Assembly (NCBI GenBank): GCA_964547125.1
Contig: CAZJLS010000007.1
Location: forward strand, 1-40,570
Length of the DNA stretch: 40,570 bases
Direction: 5' to 3'
Source of the DNA: Methanobrevibacter_A sp964547125
Lineage (GTDB): Archaea; Methanobacteriota; Methanobacteria; Methanobacteriales; Methanobacteriaceae
Shown: positions 8,868 through 17,203 of the stretch, one piece after another
How the letters are laid out: each line of letters begins with the position of its first letter
Position numbering within the stretch: the stretch's first letter is position 1
Made by a program: the position numbers and the translations under genes
Notes under the pieces: model-generated
Told to the model about the DNA's origin: nothing
Databases searched by the model: none
Seen by the model: the letters and a program-made list of their open reading frames with translations, nothing else

Positions 8868-9057
8868 AATTAATAAAAAAAGAAAAAATGGTGAAAAAGT
8901 TAAAATTAAAAACATAATAGAATCAAAAGGTAAATGTGAGGAGGAATATGATGAGGGTAATGATTCATGTTACACTTTAGGATATTGGGAGGATTTTGAT
9001 GATGATGACGAGGAAGAAGAGCCTGCATCTAGGTTAGGAGGATTATTATTTGGGTAA
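8710..9057 (+). CDS. Cys-rich small protein 2, paralogue of the preceding gene
   Basis: The protein has 115 residues when started at ATG 8710. That start is preferred because a near-perfect AAAGGAGGTTG ribosome binding site ends six bases upstream and the product then aligns exactly with its paralogue; the in-frame GTG at 8704 abuts the site and is too close. Residues 1-52 are identical to the first copy, including C7, C30, C36, C40 and C43. The tail differs: C76, then SCYTLGYWED (C87), a run of Asp/Glu, and a short glycine-rich hydrophobic end (RLGGLLFG). Both tails share a C-x-TLG-type motif. The gene lies 43 bp after copy 1 and 64 bp before the radical SAM gene, so the three probably form one transcript. 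Function unknown. Confidence 0.7.
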   Translation: MKGKDKCEILSEIREKIAEENGIGFEVIDCDFEGDCQGTCPKCEAEIEYLEKEINKKRKNGEKVKIKNIIESKGKCEEEYDEGNDSCYTLGYWEDFDDDDEEEEPASRLGGLLFG

Positions 9058-9121
9058 TGGTAAAATTTAAATCATTGAACTGGTTTTTGAATAGATTAAA
9101 AAAATTCAACATAAAATAAAC

Positions 9122-9826
9122 ATGAAAAATAGGATTAATATTTTAAGTATTAGTAAAATAAGAGCCTACACTGATGGTGATAATGTATCAACATTAGTTG
9201 CATCTAAAGGTTGTAATTTAAGATGTGCTTATTGTATTAATCCTGAATCATGGGATGAAACTAGAGAAGATAGGTATTTAACAGTTGAAGAATTATATAA
9301 TGAAGTTAAAATTTATAATTTGTATTATTTAGCAACTGGAGGGGGTTTAATATTTGGAGGAGGAGAACCTCTAATATATCATGATTTTATCAAAGAATTT
9401 ATTGAAAAATATAAAGACACGGGATGGAAATTCATATTAGAAACATCTCTATCAACAAATAAGAAAAATTTAGAAAATATAATTGATTATATTGATTATT
9501 ATATTATAGATACAAAAGATATGAATAAACAGAGATATGAAGCATACACGAGAGGAAATTATGACTTATTTATAGAAAATCTCACTTATCTTCTTGGAAC
9601 TGTTGGAGAAGAAAAAATTGAATTAAGAGTTCCAAAAATTCATGGTTTACATAAATCAAATGAATATGAAGATAATTATAATTCACTTAAAAATATGGGA
9701 TTTAATAATATTCATGTTTTTAAATATATGGACCCAGAAAATTTTAAAAAAATATCAGATAAAGCATTTTTAAATAAAAAAAGTTTTATTGAAAAATATA
9801 CGGATTTTAAATCTTCTTCATTCTAA
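9122..9826 (+). CDS. Radical SAM protein, PFL-activase-like
   Basis: This is a 234-residue radical SAM enzyme. The 4Fe-4S cluster motif C31-x3-C35-x2-C38 (GCNLRCAYC) is present and is followed by INPESW, and the SAM-binding GGE motif is in FGGGEP (about 78-83). It resembles the short pyruvate-formate-lyase activase-like group, having only the core barrel, with no 8-iron ferredoxin insert and no SPASM or twitch extension. No glycyl-radical enzyme lies in the window. It follows two Cys-rich small proteins in apparent operon order, so one or both may be its substrate or its Fe-S or redox partner; this is inference. The ATG at 9122 has only a poor ribosome binding site, so translational coupling is possible. 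Confidence 0.85.
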   Translation: MKNRINILSISKIRAYTDGDNVSTLVASKGCNLRCAYCINPESWDETREDRYLTVEELYNEVKIYNLYYLATGGGLIFGGGEPLIYHDFIKEFIEKYKDTGWKFILETSLSTNKKNLENIIDYIDYYIIDTKDMNKQRYEAYTRGNYDLFIENLTYLLGTVGEEKIELRVPKIHGLHKSNEYEDNYNSLKNMGFNNIHVFKYMDPENFKKISDKAFLNKKSFIEKYTDFKSSSF

Positions 9827-9862
9827 TTTAAAATTCTTTATTTTAATATAATTTAATGCAAA

Positions 9863-9872
9863 TTTATATAAA
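9863..9872 (+). promoter_or_regulatory. TATA box of the MsvR-like gene
   Basis: TTTATATAAA lies about 22 bases before the ATG at 9894. With the usual archaeal TATA-to-start distance, the transcript would begin at or next to the start codon, so a leaderless or nearly leaderless message is expected. No ribosome binding site is present upstream, which agrees. Confidence 0.55.
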
Positions 9873-9893
9873 TATCTTAAAATAAAAAATTAT

Positions 9894-10718
9894 ATGAAAA
9901 TTTTTGAAAAAAATTCTAAACTGAGGATTAGTAAAAAAATGCAAGAAAATATGAATTTCGAAGATAAACCATTACCGGTTCAAATATTCTCAGATGATGG
10001 TAAAAACAGAATAAATGTTGTTAAAAGTCCAGTAAAACTATCTATTTTATCAATGCTTCTTAACAATGAAATGGAATTCGATGAAATAGTTCAAAATACT
10101 GGAAAATCCAAATCAACAATATCCGCACATCTTAAAGACTTAAGAGAAGATGGTCTTGTATCATATAAACCAAACCCTGAGGATAATAGGAAAAAAATCT
10201 TCTATGTAGACTCTAGAAAAATAGGGGAAATAAAAAGTTCTGACTATGCAGAAATAGAAGAAATAAAAGCAAACTTCCTAGTTGAAAACATATTAAAAGA
10301 AGAAGATTTCAAATTCTCATTCTTACTATTCCACACACTTAGATCAAAACTCATACAAGAAGGATTCAATATAGACCCATTACTACTTGATACTGGAAGA
10401 CAATTAGGCAGTGCACTATACGAACAATTAAAAGATGAAGATAGGGAAAAATTTGCAGAAAATATAATAAACTTTTGGCAGGATAATGGTCTTGGAAAAT
10501 TATCAATAGACTTTGGTGAAATAATCGAAATAATAAATGTAGATTGTTTTGAATGTGGATTACTTCCAAAAGTAGGTAAACCAGTATGCTTTTTAGATGC
10601 AGGAATAATAGAATCATTACTAGCAAAACATTTAAACAAAAAAGTTAATGTAACAGAAGTAATGTGTTATACAATGGGTGATGACTGCTGTAAATTCCTA
10701 GTTGAACCAGCAAAATAA
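9894..10718 (+). CDS. msvR: HTH plus V4R-domain transcription regulator, MsvR-like
   Basis: This is a 274-residue DNA-binding regulator. A winged-helix ArsR-like domain is visible at about 45-107 (KSPVKLSILSMLL, then SKSTISAHLKDLREDGLV). The C-terminal V4R domain (about 205-272) carries C218, C221, C232, C258, C265 and C266 in CFECG, KPVCF and CYTMGDDCCKF. Methanogen MsvR proteins have this architecture and sense redox state through V4R cysteines, controlling their own gene and the divergent F420H2 oxidase gene. Here fprA is nearby but separated by three cassette genes. The start at 9894 is supported by the TATA spacing; a later ATG at 9939 is the alternative. The domain call is firm; the MsvR name rests on architecture and neighbourhood. 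Confidence 0.75.
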   Translation: MKIFEKNSKLRISKKMQENMNFEDKPLPVQIFSDDGKNRINVVKSPVKLSILSMLLNNEMEFDEIVQNTGKSKSTISAHLKDLREDGLVSYKPNPEDNRKKIFYVDSRKIGEIKSSDYAEIEEIKANFLVENILKEEDFKFSFLLFHTLRSKLIQEGFNIDPLLLDTGRQLGSALYEQLKDEDREKFAENIINFWQDNGLGKLSIDFGEIIEIINVDCFECGLLPKVGKPVCFLDAGIIESLLAKHLNKKVNVTEVMCYTMGDDCCKFLVEPAK

Positions 10719-10741
10719 AAAAAGATGAAAAAAAATTAAAA

Positions 10742-11434
10742 TTATTTTTTAAATTTAATTAATGTAGTAGTTAAATAAGGCTTATCTTTACTAAAACCTT
10801 CAATAACACGCTCATTTTCCATACTACAATTTTCAATAGAATAAATTTCTTTCTCACAATCTTTAGATGAGATAATACTTTCTAATTCTTCACTATTGCG
10901 GGATGGTTTCATTAAAACAATAGAATCTCCATCACTAATAATACGTTCAATACGTTCATCAATTTTTGGAACAATAGTTAAAACCTGATTTTTTTCAACT
11001 AAAGGTTTACCAATACTAGATGCAACCGCAGTAGAAGCAGTGATACCTGGAACCATCTCAACATCATAATCTCCAGATAATCTATCAAGAACATAAGAAA
11101 AAGTAGAGAAAATAGCTGGATCACCTAAAGTTATAAAAGCAACATCCACTCCATTATCTAAATATTTACTAATACTATCTGCTGCATCATCCCAATGTTT
11201 TTCTAATGTAGTTTTATCTTCAACCATAGGAAAAACAGGATCTAAAACTTCATAATCATCCCCACGATTTTCAATAATAGGTTTAACGATAGATAATGCA
11301 ATACTATCTTTACCTTCAGAAGAACGAGGAGAACAAATAACAGGAACCTTTTTTAAAATTTTACAAGCTTTAATAGTTAATAATTCAGTATCTCCAGGGC
11401 CAACTCCAATCCCGAATAATTTTCCTTTACTCAT
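10742..11434 (-). CDS. cbiL: Precorrin-2 / cobalt-factor II C20-methyltransferase
   Basis: CbiL transfers a methyl group from SAM to C20 of the corrin precursor on the anaerobic, early-cobalt route to B12-type cofactors, needed for corrinoid methyltransferases in methanogenesis. The 230-residue length is typical. The tetrapyrrole methylase fold is recognised by the N-terminal GIGVGPGDTELLTIKA loop, the central FITLGDPAIFSTF motif and the VPGITAST motif. A GTGATTT ribosome binding site precedes the ATG. It stands alone: it is divergent from the helicase gene across a 79-bp gap and its 3' end faces the MsvR-like gene. Confidence 0.93.
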   Translation of the reverse strand: MSKGKLFGIGVGPGDTELLTIKACKILKKVPVICSPRSSEGKDSIALSIVKPIIENRGDDYEVLDPVFPMVEDKTTLEKHWDDAADSISKYLDNGVDVAFITLGDPAIFSTFSYVLDRLSGDYDVEMVPGITASTAVASSIGKPLVEKNQVLTIVPKIDERIERIISDGDSIVLMKPSRNSEELESIISSKDCEKEIYSIENCSMENERVIEGFSKDKPYLTTTLIKFKK

Positions 11435-11513
11435 TATAAAATCACATCAAATAAAAATTATATTAAAAAATTTACTATTTTTTATATATTATCAAATCTA
11501 ATAAATAATAATT

Positions 11514-13346
11514 ATGTCTAAATCTATTTTTTGTTCAGAATGCGGAATGCTAAAAGAAAACTGCACATGTGGAAAATATAAAAACACAAACACATCTAAA
11601 AAAGAAAAAAAATCCACAAAAACTAGTTTATACTCATTCAACAAAAAAAGCACTGAAAATACTGAAATACCAGAAGTATACTCTTTAGAAGAAAACTCAC
11701 TATCAACAGAAGAAATACTTAATTTAAAACACAATTACTCATATATAAGGGAAGAAATACTAGAAAACTTCCCATTTCCAAATCCACGTGAAGGACAATT
11801 AGAAATAATCGAAGATATAGAAGACGCAATAAGTAAAGGATTTAAATACATAATACTAGAAGCAGGAACAGGAACAGGAAAATCAGCAGTAGCAACAACA
11901 CTAGCAAGAATGTATGATTCAGCATACATCTTAACAATGACAAAACAACTGCAAAGTCAATACCAAAACGAATTCCACTTCCCACTAGTTAAAGGAAGAA
12001 ACAACTTCACATGCCTAAACAATTTAGAGATGACCTGTGATATGGGAACATGTAAAACATCACCAAAATCATCAAAATTCATATGCCCATATGGAATAGC
12101 TAAAAACCCAACACTAAACTCAGAAGAAGCATTCGAAGACTCATGGGGAGGAGCACTATTCTACCAATCAGACAACCACTGCCACTACTGGCAACAAAAA
12201 GCAAACGCAATAAACTCACAAATAACCCTAATGAACTATGACTATGCAATACTAGAATTAAACTATGTAAAACACTTCAGTCCAAGAAGCCTACTAATAC
12301 TAGACGAAGCACACAACATAGAAAACAAACTAATGAAAATACTGGAAGTTAACCTATACAACAAAAGACTGGAAAAAGACATACAAAAAGTAATAAGCCC
12401 AAAAACAATACACAGTGGAGAAATAGAAGACTGGATAATGGAAATAGAAGCAATATACGATGCATATGATGATATTGAACTTAAAGACTTAGCAATAAAC
12501 AAAGCAGACAGAATAAAATCAACCTTATTCAAACTAAAAAACCTAAAAAATAATCTAAAAAATGAACCAAAAAATTGGGTAATAGATCCAAGCGAAGAAG
12601 GAGTATCATTCAAACCACTAAAAGTCAACCATTATGCAAAGGATTACCTATTCCAATATGGAGACGTAATAATATTTTTAAGTGCAACAATACTATCACA
12701 TAAAATGTTTGCAAAATGGTTAGGCCTAAATCAAAACGAAGTATACCACATCAAAGTAGACAGTCCATTTGCAATAGAAAACAGACCAATATACCTAGAT
12801 TTAGCAGGGAAAATGTCAGCAAACAGAATAAAAAGAACAGCACCAAAAACACTCCCAATACTAAACAAAATACTTAAAAAACACTCAGAAGACAAAGGAC
12901 TAATACATACAAACAGTTATAAATGCCAAAACTTCATAACACACAATCTACCAAACTCACGTCTAATATCACACACATCAAAAAACCGTGAAAGAGTATT
13001 AAAATACTTCGAAGAAGACGACAACCCACTAGTACTCGTATCACCATCAATGAGTGAAGGAGTAGATTTACCATACGATAAATGCAGATTCCAAATAATA
13101 TACAAAATACCATTCCCCTACTTAGGAGATAAACAAATAAACCTAAGAAGAAAAAGAGACAACAGATGGTATGCATATAAAACCGCTATGACACTAATGC
13201 AAACATACGGTAGAGGAATGCGAGCAGAAGATGACTACTGTGCAACATACATACTAGACAGCGACATAAACATGATACTTAAAAGTCCAATATATAAAAA
13301 ACTAATACCTAAATTCTTCAGAGAAGCAATAGTACCAATAAAATAA
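11514..13346 (+). CDS. XPD/DinG-type superfamily 2 DNA helicase with Fe-S cysteines
   Basis: This 610-residue ATP-dependent 5'-3' DNA helicase belongs to the Rad3/XPD/DinG group, used in DNA repair and resolution of unusual DNA structures. Walker A is AGTGTGKS (about 117-124) and the Walker B box is DEAH (264-267). Between them are C167, C175, C180 and C191, placed as in the 4Fe-4S domain of XPD. The C-terminal helicase half ends with the QTYGRGMR motif VI. An unusual feature is a small extra N-terminal segment with C7, C10, C17 and C19 followed by a Lys/Ser-rich linker, like a zinc ribbon. The ATG at 11514 has no clear ribosome binding site. Codon use is strongly A/C-ending. Confidence 0.9.
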   Translation: MSKSIFCSECGMLKENCTCGKYKNTNTSKKEKKSTKTSLYSFNKKSTENTEIPEVYSLEENSLSTEEILNLKHNYSYIREEILENFPFPNPREGQLEIIEDIEDAISKGFKYIILEAGTGTGKSAVATTLARMYDSAYILTMTKQLQSQYQNEFHFPLVKGRNNFTCLNNLEMTCDMGTCKTSPKSSKFICPYGIAKNPTLNSEEAFEDSWGGALFYQSDNHCHYWQQKANAINSQITLMNYDYAILELNYVKHFSPRSLLILDEAHNIENKLMKILEVNLYNKRLEKDIQKVISPKTIHSGEIEDWIMEIEAIYDAYDDIELKDLAINKADRIKSTLFKLKNLKNNLKNEPKNWVIDPSEEGVSFKPLKVNHYAKDYLFQYGDVIIFLSATILSHKMFAKWLGLNQNEVYHIKVDSPFAIENRPIYLDLAGKMSANRIKRTAPKTLPILNKILKKHSEDKGLIHTNSYKCQNFITHNLPNSRLISHTSKNRERVLKYFEEDDNPLVLVSPSMSEGVDLPYDKCRFQIIYKIPFPYLGDKQINLRRKRDNRWYAYKTAMTLMQTYGRGMRAEDDYCATYILDSDINMILKSPIYKKLIPKFFREAIVPIK

Positions 13347-13356
13347 AAAAATAATA

Positions 13357-13430
13357 CGGACCTAGGGGGATTTGAACCCCCGATCTCGGGATCCGAAGTC
13401 CCGCGTCATTCCAGGCTAGACCATAGGACC
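13357..13430 (-). tRNA. tRNA-Arg (anticodon UCG)
   Basis: The reverse complement folds as a 74-nt tRNA: acceptor GGTCCTA / TAGGTCC, D-arm with a GG pair in its loop, anticodon stem CGGGA / TCCCG with loop CTTCGGA (anticodon TCG, reading CGA), a five-base variable loop, T-stem GGGGG / CCCCC with loop TTCAAAT, and discriminator G. CCA is not encoded. Acceptor position 3-70 would be a U-U mismatch. It lies 10 bp past the helicase stop codon, on the opposite strand. Confidence 0.93.
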
Positions 13431-13526
13431 AAAAAAAAGTTTCACCATATAAATATAAAATTATATATTTTTTTATTAATAAATTTATTTAATAATACAA
13501 AAAACATAATGGGAAAGAGTATAAAA

Positions 13527-14354
13527 ATGTTAACAAAAAGGATCATACCCTGTTTAGATTGCGATTTACAAGTACCACAAGGACGAGTAGTAAAAGGCGT
13601 AGAATTCAAACAAATAAAATATGCAGGAAACCCAGTAGAACTAGCAACACGATACTACGAAGAAGGAGCAGACGAAATAGTAATACTAGACATAACCGCA
13701 TCACATGAAAGAAGAGAAACAATGGCAGACGTAATACAACGCCTAACAGAAAACGTATTCATACCAATATGTGTAGGAGGAGGAATACGAAAAGTTGAAG
13801 ACTATGTTAACATGTTAAAATCCGGAGCAGACAAATGCTCCACAAACACAGCAGCAATAAAAAACCCACAACTATTAACAGACGCATCAAAAGTCGTAGG
13901 ATCCCAAGCAGTAGTAATAGGAATAGATGCAAAAAGAAAATACATACAAGACGAAAAAGAAGCACCAGATAAAAACATATTCGAAACAGATAAAGGATTA
14001 TGCTGGTTCGACTGTAGCATCTATGGAGGAAGAGAATTCACAGGAATAGATGCCATATCCTGGGCACAAGAATGCCAAGAAAGAGGAGCAGGAGAAATAC
14101 TACTAACCTCAATGGACGGAGACGGAACAAAAAACGGATACGACATAGAACTAACCAAAGCAATAAATGACAACGTAGACATACCAGTCATAGCATCAGG
14201 AGGAGTAGGAAAACCAGAACACATAAAAGAAGTATTCAACAAAACAGACGTAAGCGCAGCACTAGCAGCAAGCATATTCCACTTCAACGAATACAGCATA
14301 CCCTATGTTAAACAATACCTAAAAGAAAACAACATAAACATAAGAAAAATATGA
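13527..14354 (+). CDS. hisF: Imidazole glycerol phosphate synthase cyclase subunit HisF
   Basis: HisF is the beta-barrel cyclase subunit that, with the glutaminase HisH, makes imidazole glycerol phosphate and AICAR in histidine synthesis. I start it at ATG 13527 (MLTKRIIPCLDC), where the family normally begins; an in-frame ATG at 13509 would add six residues. Catalytic Asp residues are visible in PCLDC near the N-terminus and in TSMDGDGTKNGYD. Phosphate-binding loops are CVGGGIR and ASGGVGKPEH. The gene overlaps the following glycosylase gene by 4 bp (ATGA), so their translation is coupled. Its partner hisH is about 24 kb away. Codons are strongly A/C-ending. Confidence 0.95.
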   Translation: MLTKRIIPCLDCDLQVPQGRVVKGVEFKQIKYAGNPVELATRYYEEGADEIVILDITASHERRETMADVIQRLTENVFIPICVGGGIRKVEDYVNMLKSGADKCSTNTAAIKNPQLLTDASKVVGSQAVVIGIDAKRKYIQDEKEAPDKNIFETDKGLCWFDCSIYGGREFTGIDAISWAQECQERGAGEILLTSMDGDGTKNGYDIELTKAINDNVDIPVIASGGVGKPEHIKEVFNKTDVSAALAASIFHFNEYSIPYVKQYLKENNINIRKI

Positions 14355-15295
14355 AAATAAAAAAACCAATAAACCTAGAATTAACACAAACCTCGGGCCA
14401 AACATCACAACCACCATGGTTTAAAACAGAAAAACAAGAATACTGGGACATAATAAAAATAAACAACACACCAATACTAATAAAACTCTCACAAAAAAAC
14501 CTAAACACACTAAATATAGAATACGAAACACAATCAAACACAGAAATATCAGATAAAAAAATAGAAAACGAAATAAAAAGAATCTACGACTTAAACTTCA
14601 ACTTGGAAAAATTCTACAACACACTAGATACAGAATTCAACCTACCAGAAGCAATAGAATTCTGTAATGGCTTAAGACTATTTCTAGCAAAAGATCCCTT
14701 TGAAGCCGTAATAAGCTCAATATCAAGTTCAAACAACTCAATAAAAAGATGGACCAACTCAATAGATACTATAAAATACAAATGGGGAGAATCACATCAA
14801 TTCCCATCTGGAAAATTCTACACATTCCCAAAACCAGAAACACTACTAAACATATTTAAAGACGATACTGAAGAACACGAATACACCAACAAAAAAATAG
14901 AAAACTGCACAAACAACCTAAAAGCATGCGGAGTAGGATACAGAGACAAATACATACAAGAAACATCAAAAATACTAACAGAAAACCTAAACTACAAAGA
15001 AATATTCAAAATGACCTATGAAGAAGCATATGAAGAAATAATAAAACTACCAGGAGCAGGACCAAAAGTAACAGACTGCATACTCCTATACGGATTTGGA
15101 TTTAGAGAAGCATTCCCATCAGATGTATGGATAAAAAGAATCATATCATACTTATACTTCAACCAAAAAGAAATATCAGCAAAAAAAGCACGAGAATATG
15201 GAATCAACAAATTTGGAGAATACGCAGGATACACACAACTATACTTATTCCATTATGCAAGAAAATCCGGACTAATGGATAAAATAAAAAAATAA
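14351..15295 (+). CDS. ogg: 8-oxoguanine DNA glycosylase / AP lyase (Ogg type)
   Basis: This is a bifunctional base-excision repair enzyme of the HhH-GPD superfamily, expected to remove 8-oxoguanine and nick the DNA by a Schiff-base mechanism. The helix-hairpin-helix holds the catalytic lysine (K239 in KLPGAGPKVTDCILLYG), and the conserved Asp follows at D258 (PSDVWIKR), the Ogg1 arrangement. The N-terminal part (about 1-100) matches the TATA-box-like fold that precedes the HhH domain in Ogg1 proteins. The 314-residue length agrees. It starts inside the hisF stop codon, a tight coupling with no obvious functional link. Its 3' end faces an ATPase gene 37 bp away. Confidence 0.9.
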   Translation: MKIKKPINLELTQTSGQTSQPPWFKTEKQEYWDIIKINNTPILIKLSQKNLNTLNIEYETQSNTEISDKKIENEIKRIYDLNFNLEKFYNTLDTEFNLPEAIEFCNGLRLFLAKDPFEAVISSISSSNNSIKRWTNSIDTIKYKWGESHQFPSGKFYTFPKPETLLNIFKDDTEEHEYTNKKIENCTNNLKACGVGYRDKYIQETSKILTENLNYKEIFKMTYEEAYEEIIKLPGAGPKVTDCILLYGFGFREAFPSDVWIKRIISYLYFNQKEISAKKAREYGINKFGEYAGYTQLYLFHYARKSGLMDKIKK

Positions 15296-15332
15296 GGAAA
15301 AATTTAAGTTTATACTATATGATAAAAAAATT

Positions 15333-16514
15333 TCATCTTTTTGAATTAAGATTTAAAATCATAAAATAAAGTAAATATAATTTATTACTAAATTTATACT
15401 CTCCACTTTTATCTTTTCCAACAGACTCAAGTATATTTAATTCTGTTGCTCTTTTAAGGAAATTAGGAAATGCTTTTTTTTCAATATTGTTTAAATATTT
15501 TTCAAATTCACTTTTTTTAAAGAAATCTTTTCCATATTCTCCAAGTTTTGAAAAAATATCGTCATATGTTTTACTACGTATTGAACTATCCATAACAGGT
15601 TTTATTTGTCTTCTACCAATTATCTCACCTGCTTCAATTATGCCTTCAATAGCATTATCTAATGAAACATTATTTGTATCTGTAGCCCAGAATACATCTT
15701 CACCAATTTCCTGCATCATTAAAGGCAAACCAGAGGAATATTCAGTCATTAAATTTAAGGCATCTTGATTAATAGTAATATTTTGGCTTTTAAACATATC
15801 AACAAAGAAATCTTTCACTTCATCATCAGATAAATTATCTAAATTATCATATCTAAATATTCGTGCAAATGATTCATCTTGCAATACTAATTGATTAAAT
15901 TTTTCAGGATAACCTGCTAATAAAAAGTATATGGGGATGTTATACTCATCATTAACTGCCATAATATCAACTAATCTTTTATACCAATTAGCAAATTCTT
16001 TAGATTCAGAAAAACCATTAATATCATCAATAACTAAAAAAATTCCTTTATTATTAGGTAAATCTTTATAAAATTTATTTAAATAATATGCAAAATCGTT
16101 TATTATATTCTTTGAAAGTTCACTTTTAGGTTTGAAGTTAACTTTAGCACCATTAAATTCAAGACTATCTATACTACCAAATATATTTTTTGCCTTTTCA
16201 AGTGCTGAATTTTTTGGTATTTTACTTAAAATGCCTTCTATAATTTGATTTGTTAATATTTCTAGTGAATCATTACCTTTATTTGAAATATACACTTCTA
16301 ATAATTTATCGTTACTTAGATTTTGAACATATTTTGCAAGTGATGTTTTTCCCATTCCTTTTTTCCCTGTAATGAAATAATGTTGTGGATTGCCTTTATA
16401 AACTTTAGGAACATAACGTAATATTTTATCCACAATCTTTTTTCTGCCCATAAAATAATCTGGAGAAACTGGAAATCCTGGTTGAAATGGACTTTCTTTA
16501 TCTTCATAATCCAT
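15333..16514 (-). CDS. Stand-alone AAA-type ATPase with C-terminal winged-helix-like part
   Basis: This 393-residue P-loop ATPase is of the AAA_16 / ORC-STAND-like sort. Near the N-terminus it has the family lead PVSPDYFMGRKKIVDKI, then Walker A GKKGMGKT (50-57) and Walker B IFLVIDDING (about 157-166). A sensor or lid region follows. The last 80 residues, from KKSEFEKYLNNIEKK to the end, look like a winged helix. There are no membrane segments. The gene stands alone between convergent ogg and the cyclophilin gene. An AGGTGAT ribosome binding site precedes the ATG. The family includes regulators and defence-type switch ATPases, but nothing here fixes a role. It is not closely similar to the ATPase at 19.2-20.4 kb. 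Confidence 0.75.
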   Translation of the reverse strand: MDYEDKESPFQPGFPVSPDYFMGRKKIVDKILRYVPKVYKGNPQHYFITGKKGMGKTSLAKYVQNLSNDKLLEVYISNKGNDSLEILTNQIIEGILSKIPKNSALEKAKNIFGSIDSLEFNGAKVNFKPKSELSKNIINDFAYYLNKFYKDLPNNKGIFLVIDDINGFSESKEFANWYKRLVDIMAVNDEYNIPIYFLLAGYPEKFNQLVLQDESFARIFRYDNLDNLSDDEVKDFFVDMFKSQNITINQDALNLMTEYSSGLPLMMQEIGEDVFWATDTNNVSLDNAIEGIIEAGEIIGRRQIKPVMDSSIRSKTYDDIFSKLGEYGKDFFKKSEFEKYLNNIEKKAFPNFLKRATELNILESVGKDKSGEYKFSNKLYLLYFMILNLNSKR

Positions 16515-16631
16515 AAATCATCACCTTTAAAAAAATAAGTAAAAAATTTGTATTATAATTTTATATTAGTTTAATAATATATTTAAAAGTTAAAATTATT
16601 CACATATGATAATTTTAACTTAAAAATAGAT

Positions 16632-17060
16632 TTAACCTTTAATAGTAACTTTATTCATTTTGTCTCCTTGTTGTATCTTATTAACAACATCCATACCTTC
16701 AATTACTTGTCCAAATACAGTATGAACACCATCAAGATGAGGTTGAGGAGAATGGGTTATGAAAAATTGACTACCACCAGTATCTTTACCAGCATGAGCC
16801 ATAGATAAAGCACCAGTACCATGTTTATGAGGATTACCTTCAGTTTCACATTTTATAGTGTAACCTGGACCACCAGTACCATTACCATTAGGACAACCAC
16901 CTTGAATAACAAAATCAGGTATTACTCTATGGAAAGTTAAACCATCATAAAAACCTTCATTAGCTAATTTTTCAAAATTAGCAACAGTTCCAGGTGCTTC
17001 GTTTGGGAATAATTCTAATACAATATTTCCTTTATCAGTTTCAATAGTTGCGGTTTTCAT
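16632..17060 (-). CDS. Peptidyl-prolyl cis-trans isomerase, cyclophilin type
   Basis: This is a 142-residue single-domain cyclophilin that speeds proline isomerisation during folding. Active-site signatures are visible: FHRVIPDFVIQGGCPNGNG (the Arg and Phe of the catalytic pocket), GALSMAHAGKDTGGSQFFIT and LDGVHTVFGQVIEG. There is no signal peptide or membrane segment, so the protein should be cytoplasmic. A GGTGAAAT ribosome binding site lies just upstream of the ATG. The gene is divergent from argD. Confidence 0.95.
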   Translation of the reverse strand: MKTATIETDKGNIVLELFPNEAPGTVANFEKLANEGFYDGLTFHRVIPDFVIQGGCPNGNGTGGPGYTIKCETEGNPHKHGTGALSMAHAGKDTGGSQFFITHSPQPHLDGVHTVFGQVIEGMDVVNKIQQGDKMNKVTIKG

Positions 17061-17203
17061 TATTTAATTTCACCATTAAAATTTTTTTTAATACATAAAA
17101 AGCCTTTAATTTAAAAGGTTTAAAAATATTAAAATACTAACTAATTATTATATAAATTATAATTAATATATTTAATAAGAAAAATATGGAGGGTATAATA
17201 AAA

